A stretch of DNA of 48,913 nucleotides from Betaproteobacteria bacterium (GCA_016868035.1 VGID01000029.1:1-48913), one strand, 5' to 3'. Shown: positions 28,494 to 37,115, numbered from the stretch's first letter. Translations and numbers: made by a program. Notes: generated by a model from the letters alone, not told the origin.

Positions 28494-28578
28494 TGGTGGG
28501 CGAGGCCGGATTCGAACCGGCATGGCTTGCGCCGAGGCATTTTAAGTGCCTTGTGTATACCAACTCCACCACTCGCCC
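28494..28578 (-). tRNA. tRNA-Leu (anticodon UAA)
   Basis: 85 nt, class II. The acceptor stem GGGCGAG/CTCGCCC pairs fully, discriminator A and CCA are encoded. Anticodon loop CTTAAAA closed by GGCA/TGCC gives UAA, reading UUA. A long variable arm and GGTTCGAATCC T-arm follow. Confidence 0.95.
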
Positions 28579-29002
28579 TGCGTGCTGTCTCCTCGTAACG
28601 TGGCATTGCCGGCGCCGCGGCTCCCCATTGCTTCGAGGTTGCCATTCTACGTGCGAAACGGCCCCCCTCGACAACTGCGTCCCGCCTGCCCGGCGGGCCC
28701 TACGCTGCTGGAGTAGCCCCGATCTCGCCCCGATGCGCGCGCAATCTTACTCGGCACATTCGAGCCCAGACCGGCCAAGATTCTGCGCCGCGCTCGCTGA
28801 TTGCGTGACAGAAACGCTCAAGGTCGATCGGCGCTATGCGCCGGCGCGCACGGACACTGGAAGACGGACGTCACAACGACTAACACCAAATTGGCGAAAC
28901 CAGGCGGCACCGCGACCCGGGCCGCCTCTGCTCCGGCATCACGACGATTGCTGCCTCGGGTAATCGGGAGGGGGCAACCGCGCTACCCCGGCGAGGGAGC
29001 GT
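28579..29002. other. Intergenic, tRNA promoter region
   Basis: 424 bp between tRNA-Leu and the DUF1641 gene, both on the minus strand. The part next to the tRNA has a promoter-like pair (listed separately). The rest has scattered GC hairpins and no convincing gene; it is the tail of the long 29-38.6 kb operon. Confidence 0.5.
28644..28674 (-). promoter_or_regulatory. Candidate tRNA-Leu promoter
   Basis: Minus strand TTGTCG (28669-28674), 19-nt spacer, TAGAAT (28644-28649), about 66 nt upstream of the mature tRNA 5' end. -10 is five of six; the spacer is long. Confidence 0.35.
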
Positions 29003-29443
29003 CTAAGTGCCGCCGCGTCGGTGCAGCTCGCGCAGAGATTCGCCCCAATACTTGCCGAGCAGCGAAAGCGATCGGATTCCTTCCTGCGTTCCGGGCTCGC
29101 AGGCCAGTCGCAGTATCCCGGCAATACCGCCTTTGGCGGGCGGGACCGTCGCGAGTTCCCGGCTCACCTGGTTGAGCGCCTCGGACAGGCTGATCAGGTG
29201 GTACTGGTTCTCCTGGCGATCGAGTGCCTGGAGCAGGCGCATCAACCCCTCGTTGCGTGTGAGGCGGTCGAGCAATGCCACGCCCTCGCTCACCGTGCGC
29301 GCCAGCCGGATCACCATCGCATCGGACATCGCATCCTTGGCCGATGCCAGCAGATGGATCATCTCGACAAGGTCGCGTACCGCCGCCTCATTCAGCGTCG
29401 GCGGGATTTGTGCCGTTTCGTTTGCGGTAACGGACATTTTCAT
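29003..29443 (-). CDS. DUF1641 family protein
   Basis: 146 residues, helical, no membrane segment or signal. The central part (LVEMIHLLASAKDAMSDAMV, TRNEGLMRLLQAL) and the end (GIRSLSLLGKYWGESLREL) are DUF1641-like. This family is repeatedly found beside sulfide:quinone oxidoreductase-type flavoproteins, as here, where it lies 6 nt downstream of one; it may help dock or regulate the flavoprotein. AGGAGAA precedes the ATG at 29443. Last gene of the thiocyanate/sulfur run. Confidence 0.8.
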   Translation of the reverse strand: MKMSVTANETAQIPPTLNEAAVRDLVEMIHLLASAKDAMSDAMVIRLARTVSEGVALLDRLTRNEGLMRLLQALDRQENQYHLISLSEALNQVSRELATVPPAKGGIAGILRLACEPGTQEGIRSLSLLGKYWGESLRELHRRGGT

Positions 29444-29449
29444 TTCTCC

Positions 29450-30583
29450 TCAAAGCAACCCACGCACGGTGGTCCAATACATCTGGTTGTACGCCACCTT
29501 GAACCAGTGAATCGCCTTGGACGGAGGCTTCAGCTCGGGCAGATTGACGTAGTCGAAAGCGTTGTAGGTGGCGCGATCGTAACCGGCCTCGATGAAGCAA
29601 TACACCCTGCCGTCGTATTCCCGCACCGGGGTGCCCGTCTTGATCATGGACGCGATGTTCTCGACCACCACTTCCGCCTCGAAATGGGCCGCCGATCCGG
29701 TCTTGCTGACCGGGATGTCGGTGGCGTCGCCGATGACATAGACGTTGTCATGACCATTCATGGTCAGCTTGAAACGGTCCGTGGGGATCCAGCCGCCCTG
29801 TCCCAGGTTATTCTCGTCGACTGTTTCGGCACCACTGTGGGGTGGAATCGCAATCAGCAGATCGTATTTGACGTCAGTGCCCTCCTCGCTGTAGATGATC
29901 TTGTTGGCCGGATCCACCTCTTTCAGGTTGAACAGGGTTTCATATTCGATACCGGCCTTGTCGAATTCCGGCTTGGCCCAACGGGCGACGTTTGGAGTGG
30001 CATGGACCTGATTGACGGGATAGTGGTACCGGAGTTTCACCTTGTCGCGGATGCCGCGCGCCTTGAAGAAGTCGTGCAGCAGGAAGGCGGCTTCCACCGG
30101 CGCCACCGGACATTTGTGCGGTATTGACACCACCATGGCCACGGTACCGCCCCGGAACTCGAGGAGGCGCCTGTGCATGCGGATGGCGTCCTCCTCCGTG
30201 TAGAACATCTCCGCCCCTTCGCTCAAGCCGGCCACTTCCTGCGGCACGATGCGCGAGCCGGTGGCGATCACGAGAATATCGTAGTCGTGAGTCTTGCCGC
30301 TCTGGGTCGTGACCTGGTTGCGGTCGAGGTGAAACTCCGTGACCGGGTCCACCTGGAAATCGATGGTCGGCTCGAGCAGACTCGCCTCATCTCGATAAAG
30401 CTCATCGGGCGTCATCTGTCCGAACGCAACATACAACAGGCCGGGCTGGTACATGTGCCGGTCGGAAGCCGACAGCAACGTGAGCCGGACTTCGCCGGCG
30501 CGTATTTCGCGGGCCAGCCTCCGCGCGAGCTGGTTGCCCAGAATGGTACCGCCTGTGCCACCACCGACGATCAAGATTCTCAT
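29450..30583 (-). CDS. Sulfide:quinone oxidoreductase-like flavoprotein
   Basis: 377 residues, FAD enzyme of the disulfide oxidoreductase superfamily. FAD motif VGGGTGGTILGNQLA near residue 6, second ATGSR at about 108, and VYVIGDATDIP at 281-291. Only two well placed cysteines, C158 (HKCPVAPVE) and C329 (RVYCFIEAG), match the redox pair of sulfide:quinone oxidoreductases. No signal peptide; the C-terminus (KAIHWFKVAYNQMYWTTVRG) is amphipathic and suits membrane-surface binding. Likely oxidises sulfide or persulfide and reduces quinone. AGGGGA precedes the ATG. Between tusA and DUF1641. Confidence 0.82.
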   Translation of the reverse strand: MRILIVGGGTGGTILGNQLARRLAREIRAGEVRLTLLSASDRHMYQPGLLYVAFGQMTPDELYRDEASLLEPTIDFQVDPVTEFHLDRNQVTTQSGKTHDYDILVIATGSRIVPQEVAGLSEGAEMFYTEEDAIRMHRRLLEFRGGTVAMVVSIPHKCPVAPVEAAFLLHDFFKARGIRDKVKLRYHYPVNQVHATPNVARWAKPEFDKAGIEYETLFNLKEVDPANKIIYSEEGTDVKYDLLIAIPPHSGAETVDENNLGQGGWIPTDRFKLTMNGHDNVYVIGDATDIPVSKTGSAAHFEAEVVVENIASMIKTGTPVREYDGRVYCFIEAGYDRATYNAFDYVNLPELKPPSKAIHWFKVAYNQMYWTTVRGLL

Positions 30584-30657
30584 TGCATTCCCCTATCCAA
30601 ATCCAGCGGGACGTCCCGGCAGCCAGCCCGACGCGACTCAACCCGGGCTGCAACGCG

Positions 30658-30888
30658 CTATCTGGCCTTGCGGACCCTGATGTGCCAGACTCCCGCGACT
30701 TTTTCGCTGCTGACCATCTCGTGCTTGGCCTTGTGAACCCACTCCGGCACGTCGTTGCTGGAGCCGTCATCGGTCGACAGCAGCTCGAACATATCGCCGA
30801 CGCTGGCCTTCTTCATATGTCTGATGAGCTCCATGAGCGGCCCCGGACAAAACGTGTTGCGTGCGTCGACCACCTTGCATTCACTCAT
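30658..30888 (-). CDS. TusA-family sulfur carrier
   Basis: 76 residues. Persulfide cysteine C14 in the TusA motif FCPGPL (E. coli CPEP). Small soluble protein that passes sulfane sulfur. The position next to a DsrE-like gene and a sulfide:quinone oxidoreductase points to oxidative sulfur handling instead of tRNA thiolation. AGGAAG lies before the ATG at 30888. Confidence 0.88.
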   Translation of the reverse strand: MSECKVVDARNTFCPGPLMELIRHMKKASVGDMFELLSTDDGSSNDVPEWVHKAKHEMVSSEKVAGVWHIRVRKAR

Positions 30889-30930
30889 AAGCCGCTTCCT
30901 GTTGCCAGCACCGCCAGGTTAATCATGTGC

Positions 30931-31320
30931 TCAAAACGTAAGTATCTGTCCACCCTCGGCATCGCTCAGAAAACGCGTCAGGCCGGTCGCGGGCCCAAGC
31001 TCGGGGTCGAGGTCGTCTTTCGTGATCTTCATCAGGTCGAGCGCCATCGAGCACGGCAGCAGCTTCGCGTCGCCGAGTTCGGCCGCCTGCTGGAACAGGT
31101 GCTTGAACGGCGGCACACCTTTCTGCTCCAGAAGCGCTCCGAGCTCGCCCTCGGCGGGTGCCTTGGCGCCGTTACCCTTCACGAAGTACGGCAGAGCGTT
31201 CATGGACAGGAAAACGGAGACCTGGTCGCCGGTCGCGGCCGCGACCGACGCGATCATCGCGGCCATCTGCAGCTTCTCGCGGGTACCCGAGACACACACG
31301 ATGTGGATCTTATTCGCCAT
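30931..31320 (-). CDS. DsrE-family sulfurtransferase-like protein
   Basis: 129 residues, DsrE/DsrF-like fold: [20 protein letters not shown] at the start, alternating strands and helices. C9 and C90 ([12 protein letters not shown]) are the cysteines; C90 lies where DsrE-like proteins hold the persulfide cysteine. Pairs with TusA 42 nt downstream, the usual rhodanese-TusA-DsrE relay minus the rhodanese. No clear ribosome site; 118-nt gap to cbtA. Confidence 0.8.
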   Translation of the reverse strand: MANKIHIVCVSGTREKLQMAAMIASVAAATGDQVSVFLSMNALPYFVKGNGAKAPAEGELGALLEQKGVPPFKHLFQQAAELGDAKLLPCSMALDLMKITKDDLDPELGPATGLTRFLSDAEGGQILTF

Positions 31321-31438
31321 GTCGGTATTCCATCGCTCTCACGCGCCGCTGCTGCGACGTCGTTATCAATGGCGGCTCCACATCTGCCTTTGGGCGCGGA
31401 CTTTCTTCAAGAACGGTGGATCGTCCTTCCTCGCGCCT

Positions 31439-32218
31439 TCAGTCGAGGAGCGTCTTCTCCACGTTCCGGTGTGTGGCCCAGCCCGCCAGACCACCGAGCA
31501 CGAGCCAGAACACGCCGTTGGCAATTGCCGTCGCCCAGATGAACTGTCTGGAAAGTTCGTTCAGCTCGGCGACTACGTTTGCCGGGAACCCGGGGAACGG
31601 GTCTGTATCGAGATGCGGGGCGCCCACCAGATACGGTGCGACCAGGAGCAAAAGGCCCGCCCAACGCCATGGAGCCTTGCCGAATGCGGCCACCGCGAGC
31701 CCCGCCGCGGTGCATATCACCGTAAACGTCCACCAGAGCTGGCGCGCCTCAACGGGCGCCGATTCCGTGCCCGGAATTGCAGGTGCAAGGCCAATTGCCG
31801 GCGCCACGAAAAATACACCGTAGCCGGCCAAACCCCAGAGCAGCCCGTATCTCCAGTCCAGCTTCGTCGCGCTGTTGCGCCCAGTCATCGAATTGCGCCA
31901 GAGCAACGTCGCCATGGCGGCCACGATGACGAAGGCGAAACCGATGGCGAGCAGCACGTTCGATAGCACGGTAAGGCCAATTCGTTCCAGTCCATCCGCC
32001 GGCTCCCATGCTTCCGCCCCATGCGCGTGGCCCTTATCCTGCTGCGCAGCCGTCACTTCACGCGGCGGTTCGGCTGCCGCTGGCGCCCGCGCCTGCTCGT
32101 AGCGCTCGGCCGCCTCGATGATCGGGATGACCTGCCATCGCTGAACTACGCTCAACAGCAAGCCTGCGAGCGTCCCGACCAGCAGCGCGGAGAGCGCGAT
32201 GCGCCGAAATAACAACAT
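31439..32218 (-). CDS. cbtA: CbtA family cobalt transporter subunit
   Basis: 259 residues, about five to six membrane helices (residues 6-25, 82-108, 124-150, 162-181, 188-203, 230-250) and a His-bearing loop (KGHAHGAEAW). WRYGLLWGLAGYGVFFVAPAIGL and the PHLDTDPFPGFPA block are CbtA-like. Predicted cobalt importer acting with CbtB, whose gene ends 6 nt upstream. Cobalt is the metal of the thiocyanate hydrolase encoded in the same run. Confidence 0.87.
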   Translation of the reverse strand: MLLFRRIALSALLVGTLAGLLLSVVQRWQVIPIIEAAERYEQARAPAAAEPPREVTAAQQDKGHAHGAEAWEPADGLERIGLTVLSNVLLAIGFAFVIVAAMATLLWRNSMTGRNSATKLDWRYGLLWGLAGYGVFFVAPAIGLAPAIPGTESAPVEARQLWWTFTVICTAAGLAVAAFGKAPWRWAGLLLLVAPYLVGAPHLDTDPFPGFPANVVAELNELSRQFIWATAIANGVFWLVLGGLAGWATHRNVEKTLLD

Positions 32219-32224
32219 GACCGA

Positions 32225-32410
32225 TCAGTGGCAGGGAAATCCCTGGGCGTGGCGCATGTCATGGGCCGTGTTGTGCACCGCGGACGCCTGCACGAAACCC
32301 GCGCCATAAACGATCACGGCCCCCAGCAGAAATGCAGTTGCGATCTGCAGCCACACGGGAACCGCGGCAGCGCGGGTAGTTGCAACGATCGTAGTGGCCT
32401 TACTTTGCAT
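32225..32410 (-). CDS. cbtB: CbtB cobalt transporter small subunit
   Basis: 61 residues: one membrane helix (about 18-42) and a histidine-rich tail, HNTAHDMRHAQGFPCH, as in CbtB where it is thought to bind cobalt. GGAGGAGATAACC precedes the ATG at 32410. No cobalamin riboswitch fits in the 101-nt gap to the permease gene. Confidence 0.87.
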   Translation of the reverse strand: MQSKATTIVATTRAAAVPVWLQIATAFLLGAVIVYGAGFVQASAVHNTAHDMRHAQGFPCH

Positions 32411-32449
32411 GGTTATCTCCTCCAGTTTGATTGGTCAAGCACCAACGTT

Positions 32450-32478
32450 AGAATAATACGCCTCGAGAGGCTCCTCAA
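32450..32478 (-). promoter_or_regulatory. Candidate internal promoter of cbtBA
   Basis: Minus strand TTGAGG (32473-32478), 17-nt spacer, TATTCT (32450-32455). The spacer contains GCCTC/GAGGC hairpin bases, so it could also be a weak stop signal. Would allow separate cobalt-transporter expression. Confidence 0.3.
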
Positions 32479-32511
32479 GCATGAGTTTCGCACTGCGGTT
32501 CAGCATTTCCT

Positions 32512-33351
32512 TCACGTCTCGCGCACCCAGTTTGCCCGGTTGAGCAACTGCACCAGGATGGTGTCGAGAATGTAGCCGATCACACCGATCAAGACGATCA
32601 TTCCCATCATCTGGTCATAAAACAGGTTCTCACGTGCGTCCTCGATGGTGTACCCGATGCCCGCCCTGGTGCCGAAAAACTCCGCCGGGATCAGCACGAT
32701 CCACGCAACGCCCACCGCGAGCCGTATACCGGTAAGCACATCGTAGGTGACTGCCGGCAAGATCACTTGAGTCAGCACGTGCAGGCGCTTCGCGCCAAGG
32801 TTGCGCGCCACCTTGAACCAGGCCGGATCGATTTTGGCGATGCCCGCTGCGGTGGCGAACATCACCGGCCACACCGCGCCCATTACAATGAGGAAGATAA
32901 TCGCTCGATCCCAGGTAGCGAAGGCGATGACCGCGATGGGCTCCCAGGACAACGGGCTGACCATGCGCAGCAACTGAAACGGTAGATGGGTCATGTCGCC
33001 GAACAGCTCGCTGCGGCCGACGAGGATGCCGAGCGGCACGCCAATCGCGATGGCGATCAGCATCCCCATACCCAGGCGATATCCGCTGGCTCCCAGCCCG
33101 CGCTGGATTCCCCCAAACTCCCACATCGCGGGAATGCCCTCGAAAATTGCCCGGTTGGGCGCGAAGCTGCGGAAATGCTCCAGGGCCGGGTCGAGGGTGA
33201 TGTACCAGACTCCGAGCCACCATAACGCGACCAGAATGGCGAGCCCCGCGACGAAATTGAAAATCTTCGTTCCGCCTATGCGCGCCCATTTTTTGAGGAA
33301 ATCAAGCCAGACCGCCCCGGTGGGTTCCGCTACGGCGGGTACGGCGCTCAT
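32512..33351 (-). CDS. ABC importer permease 2 (NrtB/SsuC-like)
   Basis: 279 residues, about six membrane helices and the binding-protein-dependent permease domain (about 85-275). The EAA-like loop is KVARNLGAKRLHVLTQVILPA. It is clearly related to, but different from, the permease encoded just upstream, so they probably form a heterodimer. Overlaps that gene by 4 nt (ATGA). Confidence 0.85.
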   Translation of the reverse strand: MSAVPAVAEPTGAVWLDFLKKWARIGGTKIFNFVAGLAILVALWWLGVWYITLDPALEHFRSFAPNRAIFEGIPAMWEFGGIQRGLGASGYRLGMGMLIAIAIGVPLGILVGRSELFGDMTHLPFQLLRMVSPLSWEPIAVIAFATWDRAIIFLIVMGAVWPVMFATAAGIAKIDPAWFKVARNLGAKRLHVLTQVILPAVTYDVLTGIRLAVGVAWIVLIPAEFFGTRAGIGYTIEDARENLFYDQMMGMIVLIGVIGYILDTILVQLLNRANWVRET

Positions 33352-34184
33352 GACGCAGTCCTGCGGTGATACCAGCTGTAGCGGTTGATCAGCGCCACGA
33401 AAATGCTGTCAAGGAGAAAGCCAATGACCCCGATCGTCAATACCATCGCGGTGAGGTAGCTGTAATCGACCGTCTCGCGCGCATCCTTGATCGCGTAGCC
33501 GAGGCCCGATGTGACCCCAAGCAGCTCGGCGGGCACGAGCACGATCCACGCAACGCCCAAGGCGAGGCGCAGTCCACTGAACATGTCAAATGCGATAGCC
33601 GGCAGGACGATCTCCTTGAGGATTTGGATGCGGCTGGCGCCGAGGTTGCGCGCCACCTTGTACCAAGCCGGCTCCAACTTGGCGAGGCCCGCGGCAGTCG
33701 CGTACGTCACCGGCCAGACCGCGGCGATCACGATGAGGTAGACGATCGCCCAATTCCATCCGGGGAACACGAGCACCGCCAGCGGCATCCACGCCAGGGG
33801 GCTGATCATGCGTATGAACTGAAAGGGCGAATGGCTTATCTCGCGGAACCACTTGCTGCGACCCACGAGAATTCCCAACGGTATGCCGATAAGCGCCGCG
33901 ATGAAAAGCCCGGTAGCGAGGCGATCCACGAGGCTCGCGTTAATGGCCGACTGGATTCTGCCCTGCTCCCACAGCCTCGGGAACGCCTGGAACGTGGGGA
34001 TCGGCCCGAAGTTCCCGAATGCCCGGGTCTCCGGTTGGCTCACGAGGTACCAGGTTCCAATCTGCCAGACGATCCCCAGGACGAGCACACCCAGGACACC
34101 GAGAACAAAATGCCGCGCCCCGCGGGATGAAGCGCGGGCGAATGCAGACCCCTCGGGGCCGCGGGCCGCGACATCCGTCCTCAT
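33348..34184 (-). CDS. ABC importer permease 1 (NrtB/SsuC-like)
   Basis: 278 residues, about six membrane helices. EAA-like loop KVARNLGASRIQILKEIVLPA. Overlaps the receptor gene by 4 nt at its start and permease 2 by 4 nt at its end, so all three are translationally coupled. By family these import nitrate, cyanate, sulfonates or other small anions; with thiocyanate hydrolase next door, thiocyanate is my inferred substrate. Confidence 0.85.
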   Translation of the reverse strand: MRTDVAARGPEGSAFARASSRGARHFVLGVLGVLVLGIVWQIGTWYLVSQPETRAFGNFGPIPTFQAFPRLWEQGRIQSAINASLVDRLATGLFIAALIGIPLGILVGRSKWFREISHSPFQFIRMISPLAWMPLAVLVFPGWNWAIVYLIVIAAVWPVTYATAAGLAKLEPAWYKVARNLGASRIQILKEIVLPAIAFDMFSGLRLALGVAWIVLVPAELLGVTSGLGYAIKDARETVDYSYLTAMVLTIGVIGFLLDSIFVALINRYSWYHRRTAS

Positions 34185-35593
34185 ATCCTGAATACTTCCT
34201 TCCGGTCGTAGGGATTACCGGTTTGCGGGACGCTCAGATCTTTCCGCCATCTCGGATTTTTCTCAAGCGACTTCCTGATGAAGTCGTAGTTGACGAGATC
34301 CTTGATGATGAAGTCGGTCTCCAGATTATTCAGGAACGTCTTGTCACCGGTCAGGACCACTCGCCTCAGCTCGTCGGCGACGAACCGGGTCGCCGATGGG
34401 TAGGGCCAGGCCTGCATGTTTATCCGGCTCTGCGCCCACTCCAGGTGCTTGATCGCCGGGGGGTTGCTGTAATAGGCCGGATCGTAGAAGTTCATCGCCC
34501 GGTCAATCACTTCGAATGGGAAGGGTAGATAGTTGCCGCCATCCCGGGAGAGCCGGAGCGCGGCTTCCTTCCGATTCTCGGCGATCCAGATCTGCGCCTC
34601 GACCACGGCATCCGTCACCGCCTGGGTCCAGGCCCTGCGGCCGGGATCCTCGACGTCCGCCTCGTGCATCACCACTACGCAGCACGGATGGCCCTTCCAG
34701 AAGTCTCCGGTGAAGCGCAACACCTTGGCACCGGCCTTGAGCTCGCCCAGGGAATTGAACGGCTCGGCGACGATATAGGCGTCGATCTTCCTTGCCGCGA
34801 TCGCCGGCGGCATGTCCGGCGGCGCGAGCACCAGCAGGTTGCACTCGTTCGGGGCGAGCTTGGCCTCCTGCGGACGGATCACCGGAGTAATGCCGGCATC
34901 TCTCAGGAACACCTGCAGGATAATATTGTGGTTGGAGTACCACCACGGCACGGCGACCTGCATTCCTCCGAAATCCTTGAAGCTCGTGGCGCCCGTATGG
35001 CGGCCGACCACGCAGGCCGAGCCGTTGGTATGGTCCCAGGCCGTGATCTTGATCGGGAACTTGTTGTTGTAGCGCATCCAGATCGGAATCGGGTTGAGCA
35101 TATGCGCAATATTGTGCCGGTGCGCCTGAAAAGCCTCGACGAGGGGAGTCCAGCCGCGGTGAAGCTCGGGGCGCACGGCGTCCAGGCCATTCTTTTTGTA
35201 CATCCCTTGGTCATGGGCTATCAGCAGCGCCGCCGCATCGGTGATGGGAATATAGCCAACGCGCACCACTTCATCCTTGGGCTTTTGGGCCCAGGCCTGC
35301 GGCATCATGGCGGTCAGCCCGGTAACGAGGCCGGCCTTCAGGAACGAGCGCCGCTCGATTCCTGCGCCGGCGCCCGTGAGCGCCAGGAGACCGCTGGAGG
35401 GGTCCTGCGGGTCGTAGTCCGCCTTCAATTTTGGGTCGGGCTCCCCATCGGCGATATTCGGGTCGTCAGGGGGCAGATTCCCCATCAGCTCTACGCAGGA
35501 ACACTCCGTGTGCCGCCCGTTAGCGATATCCCGGTCGTCAGGCACAAACGTTAGGCGCCCGTCCTCGTGCTTGCTCGCGTCATGCTCCTTCAT
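34181..35593 (-). CDS. ABC substrate-binding protein, NrtA/CmpA-like, Tat exported
   Basis: 470 residues. Tat signal RRSFLKAG at 81-88, hydrophobic core and an AWA-Q cleavage site near 102. The mature part is a NrtA/CmpA/SsuA-like binding protein (VRVGYIPITDAAALLIAHDQ, PWWYSNHNIILQVFLRDAGI). About 80 acidic residues with CSC (31-33) come before the Tat motif, which is unusual. I chose ATG at 35593 with GGAGGAGGG upstream; a longer frame reaches 35695 but lacks such a site. Coupled to permease 1. Proposed receptor for thiocyanate, from context only. Confidence 0.82.
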   Translation of the reverse strand: MKEHDASKHEDGRLTFVPDDRDIANGRHTECSCVELMGNLPPDDPNIADGEPDPKLKADYDPQDPSSGLLALTGAGAGIERRSFLKAGLVTGLTAMMPQAWAQKPKDEVVRVGYIPITDAAALLIAHDQGMYKKNGLDAVRPELHRGWTPLVEAFQAHRHNIAHMLNPIPIWMRYNNKFPIKITAWDHTNGSACVVGRHTGATSFKDFGGMQVAVPWWYSNHNIILQVFLRDAGITPVIRPQEAKLAPNECNLLVLAPPDMPPAIAARKIDAYIVAEPFNSLGELKAGAKVLRFTGDFWKGHPCCVVVMHEADVEDPGRRAWTQAVTDAVVEAQIWIAENRKEAALRLSRDGGNYLPFPFEVIDRAMNFYDPAYYSNPPAIKHLEWAQSRINMQAWPYPSATRFVADELRRVVLTGDKTFLNNLETDFIIKDLVNYDFIRKSLEKNPRWRKDLSVPQTGNPYDRKEVFRI

Positions 35594-35691
35594 GGGACCC
35601 TCCTCCGTAGAATTACCGATTGACGAATCGAACGGTGGTAAATCGGATGCTTCACTCGTACGGCTCTCTCTCCTTGAATCGGCTCGCCCGA

Positions 35692-36564
35692 TCACGCGGC
35701 GGGGACGATCCGACGCTTCGTCGGGGCCGCGCCGGCCTTGTCCCGGACGGGGGCTGCCTCCTCCGCCTCGGGTCCGTTTCCACGGCCGACGGCGGACGGC
35801 GCTGAACCTGCGGCGTCATAGAAGGCGGTCATCAGCTGCTTGCGCATATACTGGACCGCCGCATCCTCGCGCTGGCGCGGATCGGGGAGGTTGATCACGA
35901 GCTCCTCCTTGTAGATCGTGCCGGGCGCCCCGACCATGATCAGGGCGCGATCAGCCATGATCACTGCCTCGTCGATGTCATGGGTAACTATGATCAGACT
36001 GATTCCGAGCCTCTTCGCGATGGAGCGCACATCCCGCTGCAGGTCAGCGCGGGTGAAGGCATCGAGCGCCGAGAAGGGCTCATCCAAGAGCAGCAGCTCG
36101 GGCTCCATGACCAGGGAGCGGGCAAGCGCGACGCGCTGCTGCTGCCCTCCGGACAAATCCTGCACATTGCTGTTCGCGAAGTCTCGGAGGTCGACGAGCT
36201 CGAGCACTTCGTTGACGCGCTCGTCAATCCTCTTCTGAGGCCACCCCGCAAAACGCAGGCCGACGCCCACGTTTTGCGTAACCCGCATCCAGGGAAACAA
36301 ATGCGGCGCCTGGAACATCATGACCCAGCGCGGTGACGGTTTCTCGACCAGTTCGCTGTCGAGATGTACGGTGCCGGACGTGGGACGCAGCAGTCCGGCT
36401 ATGACGTGGAGCAGTGTCGACTTGCCGCAGCCTGATCGGCCGATGATCGCAAGGAATTCCCCGCGCTGTGCCTCCAGGTCAATTTGATCGAAGGTGAGCG
36501 GGCTGCGCGCGCCGTAGCGGTGGGTAAGGCCCTGGATCTTCATGCGAACTCCGCGCACTCCCAT
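35692..36564 (-). CDS. ABC importer ATPase, NrtD/SsuB-like
   Basis: 290 residues. Walker A GRSGCGKST (about 42-50), Q-loop MMFQAPHLFPW, signature LSGGQQQR, Walker B LLLLDEPF, switch His in VTHD. The last 60 residues are a low-complexity Pro/Ala/Arg tail. ATG at 36564 follows AGGAGG by about 9 nt; a second ATG seven codons later also has GGAG. Energises the two permeases. First gene of the transporter; P15K gene ends 80 nt upstream. Confidence 0.88.
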   Translation of the reverse strand: MGVRGVRMKIQGLTHRYGARSPLTFDQIDLEAQRGEFLAIIGRSGCGKSTLLHVIAGLLRPTSGTVHLDSELVEKPSPRWVMMFQAPHLFPWMRVTQNVGVGLRFAGWPQKRIDERVNEVLELVDLRDFANSNVQDLSGGQQQRVALARSLVMEPELLLLDEPFSALDAFTRADLQRDVRSIAKRLGISLIIVTHDIDEAVIMADRALIMVGAPGTIYKEELVINLPDPRQREDAAVQYMRKQLMTAFYDAAGSAPSAVGRGNGPEAEEAAPVRDKAGAAPTKRRIVPAA

Positions 36565-36644
36565 CGACCAATTCCTCCTTCAGCCTTGACTGCAGTGGCT
36601 CACAATCCTACCCGGGAGCCGCAGGGTGATCGGTTCGAACCCCA

Positions 36645-37106
36645 TCAAGCGCTGTGGAGACGCTGGAGGACTTCGTCCATACGACGAGCAAGATCTTCTT
36701 CCTTTACCAGACCGCGCTTGATCAACGAATGCACTAGCGCCAGAAGCTGTCGCTCCGGGAAGGGAACATCCCGATAGAGCGTCTCGGACAACTCGTCCTC
36801 CTCCCAGCGCCGTTCCAGTCCGGGAAGCGGGGCGGCGGCACCAACCCCATTGCGGTCAACGCTGCCGTCCAGCCAACCGCGCTCAAGCGCGGTCGCGGAA
36901 GAGCAGGAGCTGGCGGCCAGTGCTTCGCAGATTCCTTCCAGGCTGGTTTTCCAGGGAGGGTCGGGGTTGGTCACGCCATACTGGCGGGCCAGGTCCTCCC
37001 AGACCCGGCCGCGTTCCTTGATATCCTCCAGCAACGGAACCGGGGTCCAATTCGATTCGTCCGCAGCCATTCCGGCGAGCGTATCCTTATTCCCGGATGC
37101 GGTCAT
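36645..37106 (-). CDS. Thiocyanate hydrolase activator P15K-like
   Basis: 153 residues related to the nitrile hydratase beta-subunit N-terminal helical domain (FPERQLLALVHSLIKRGLVK near the end). This is the family of the small activator that follows Co-type nitrile hydratase and thiocyanate hydrolase genes and helps insert cobalt or oxidise the ligand cysteines. SSCSS near residue 66 could bind metal. Begins 9 nt after the scnC stop with AGG close to the ATG. The P15K name rests on position and domain type. Confidence 0.8.
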   Translation of the reverse strand: MTASGNKDTLAGMAADESNWTPVPLLEDIKERGRVWEDLARQYGVTNPDPPWKTSLEGICEALAASSCSSATALERGWLDGSVDRNGVGAAAPLPGLERRWEEDELSETLYRDVPFPERQLLALVHSLIKRGLVKEEDLARRMDEVLQRLHSA

Positions 37107-37115
37107 GACCTGGTC

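Noticed and set aside
28264-28674. 136-residue minus-strand frame
   Set aside because: Runs through tRNA-Leu, so it cannot be a real gene.
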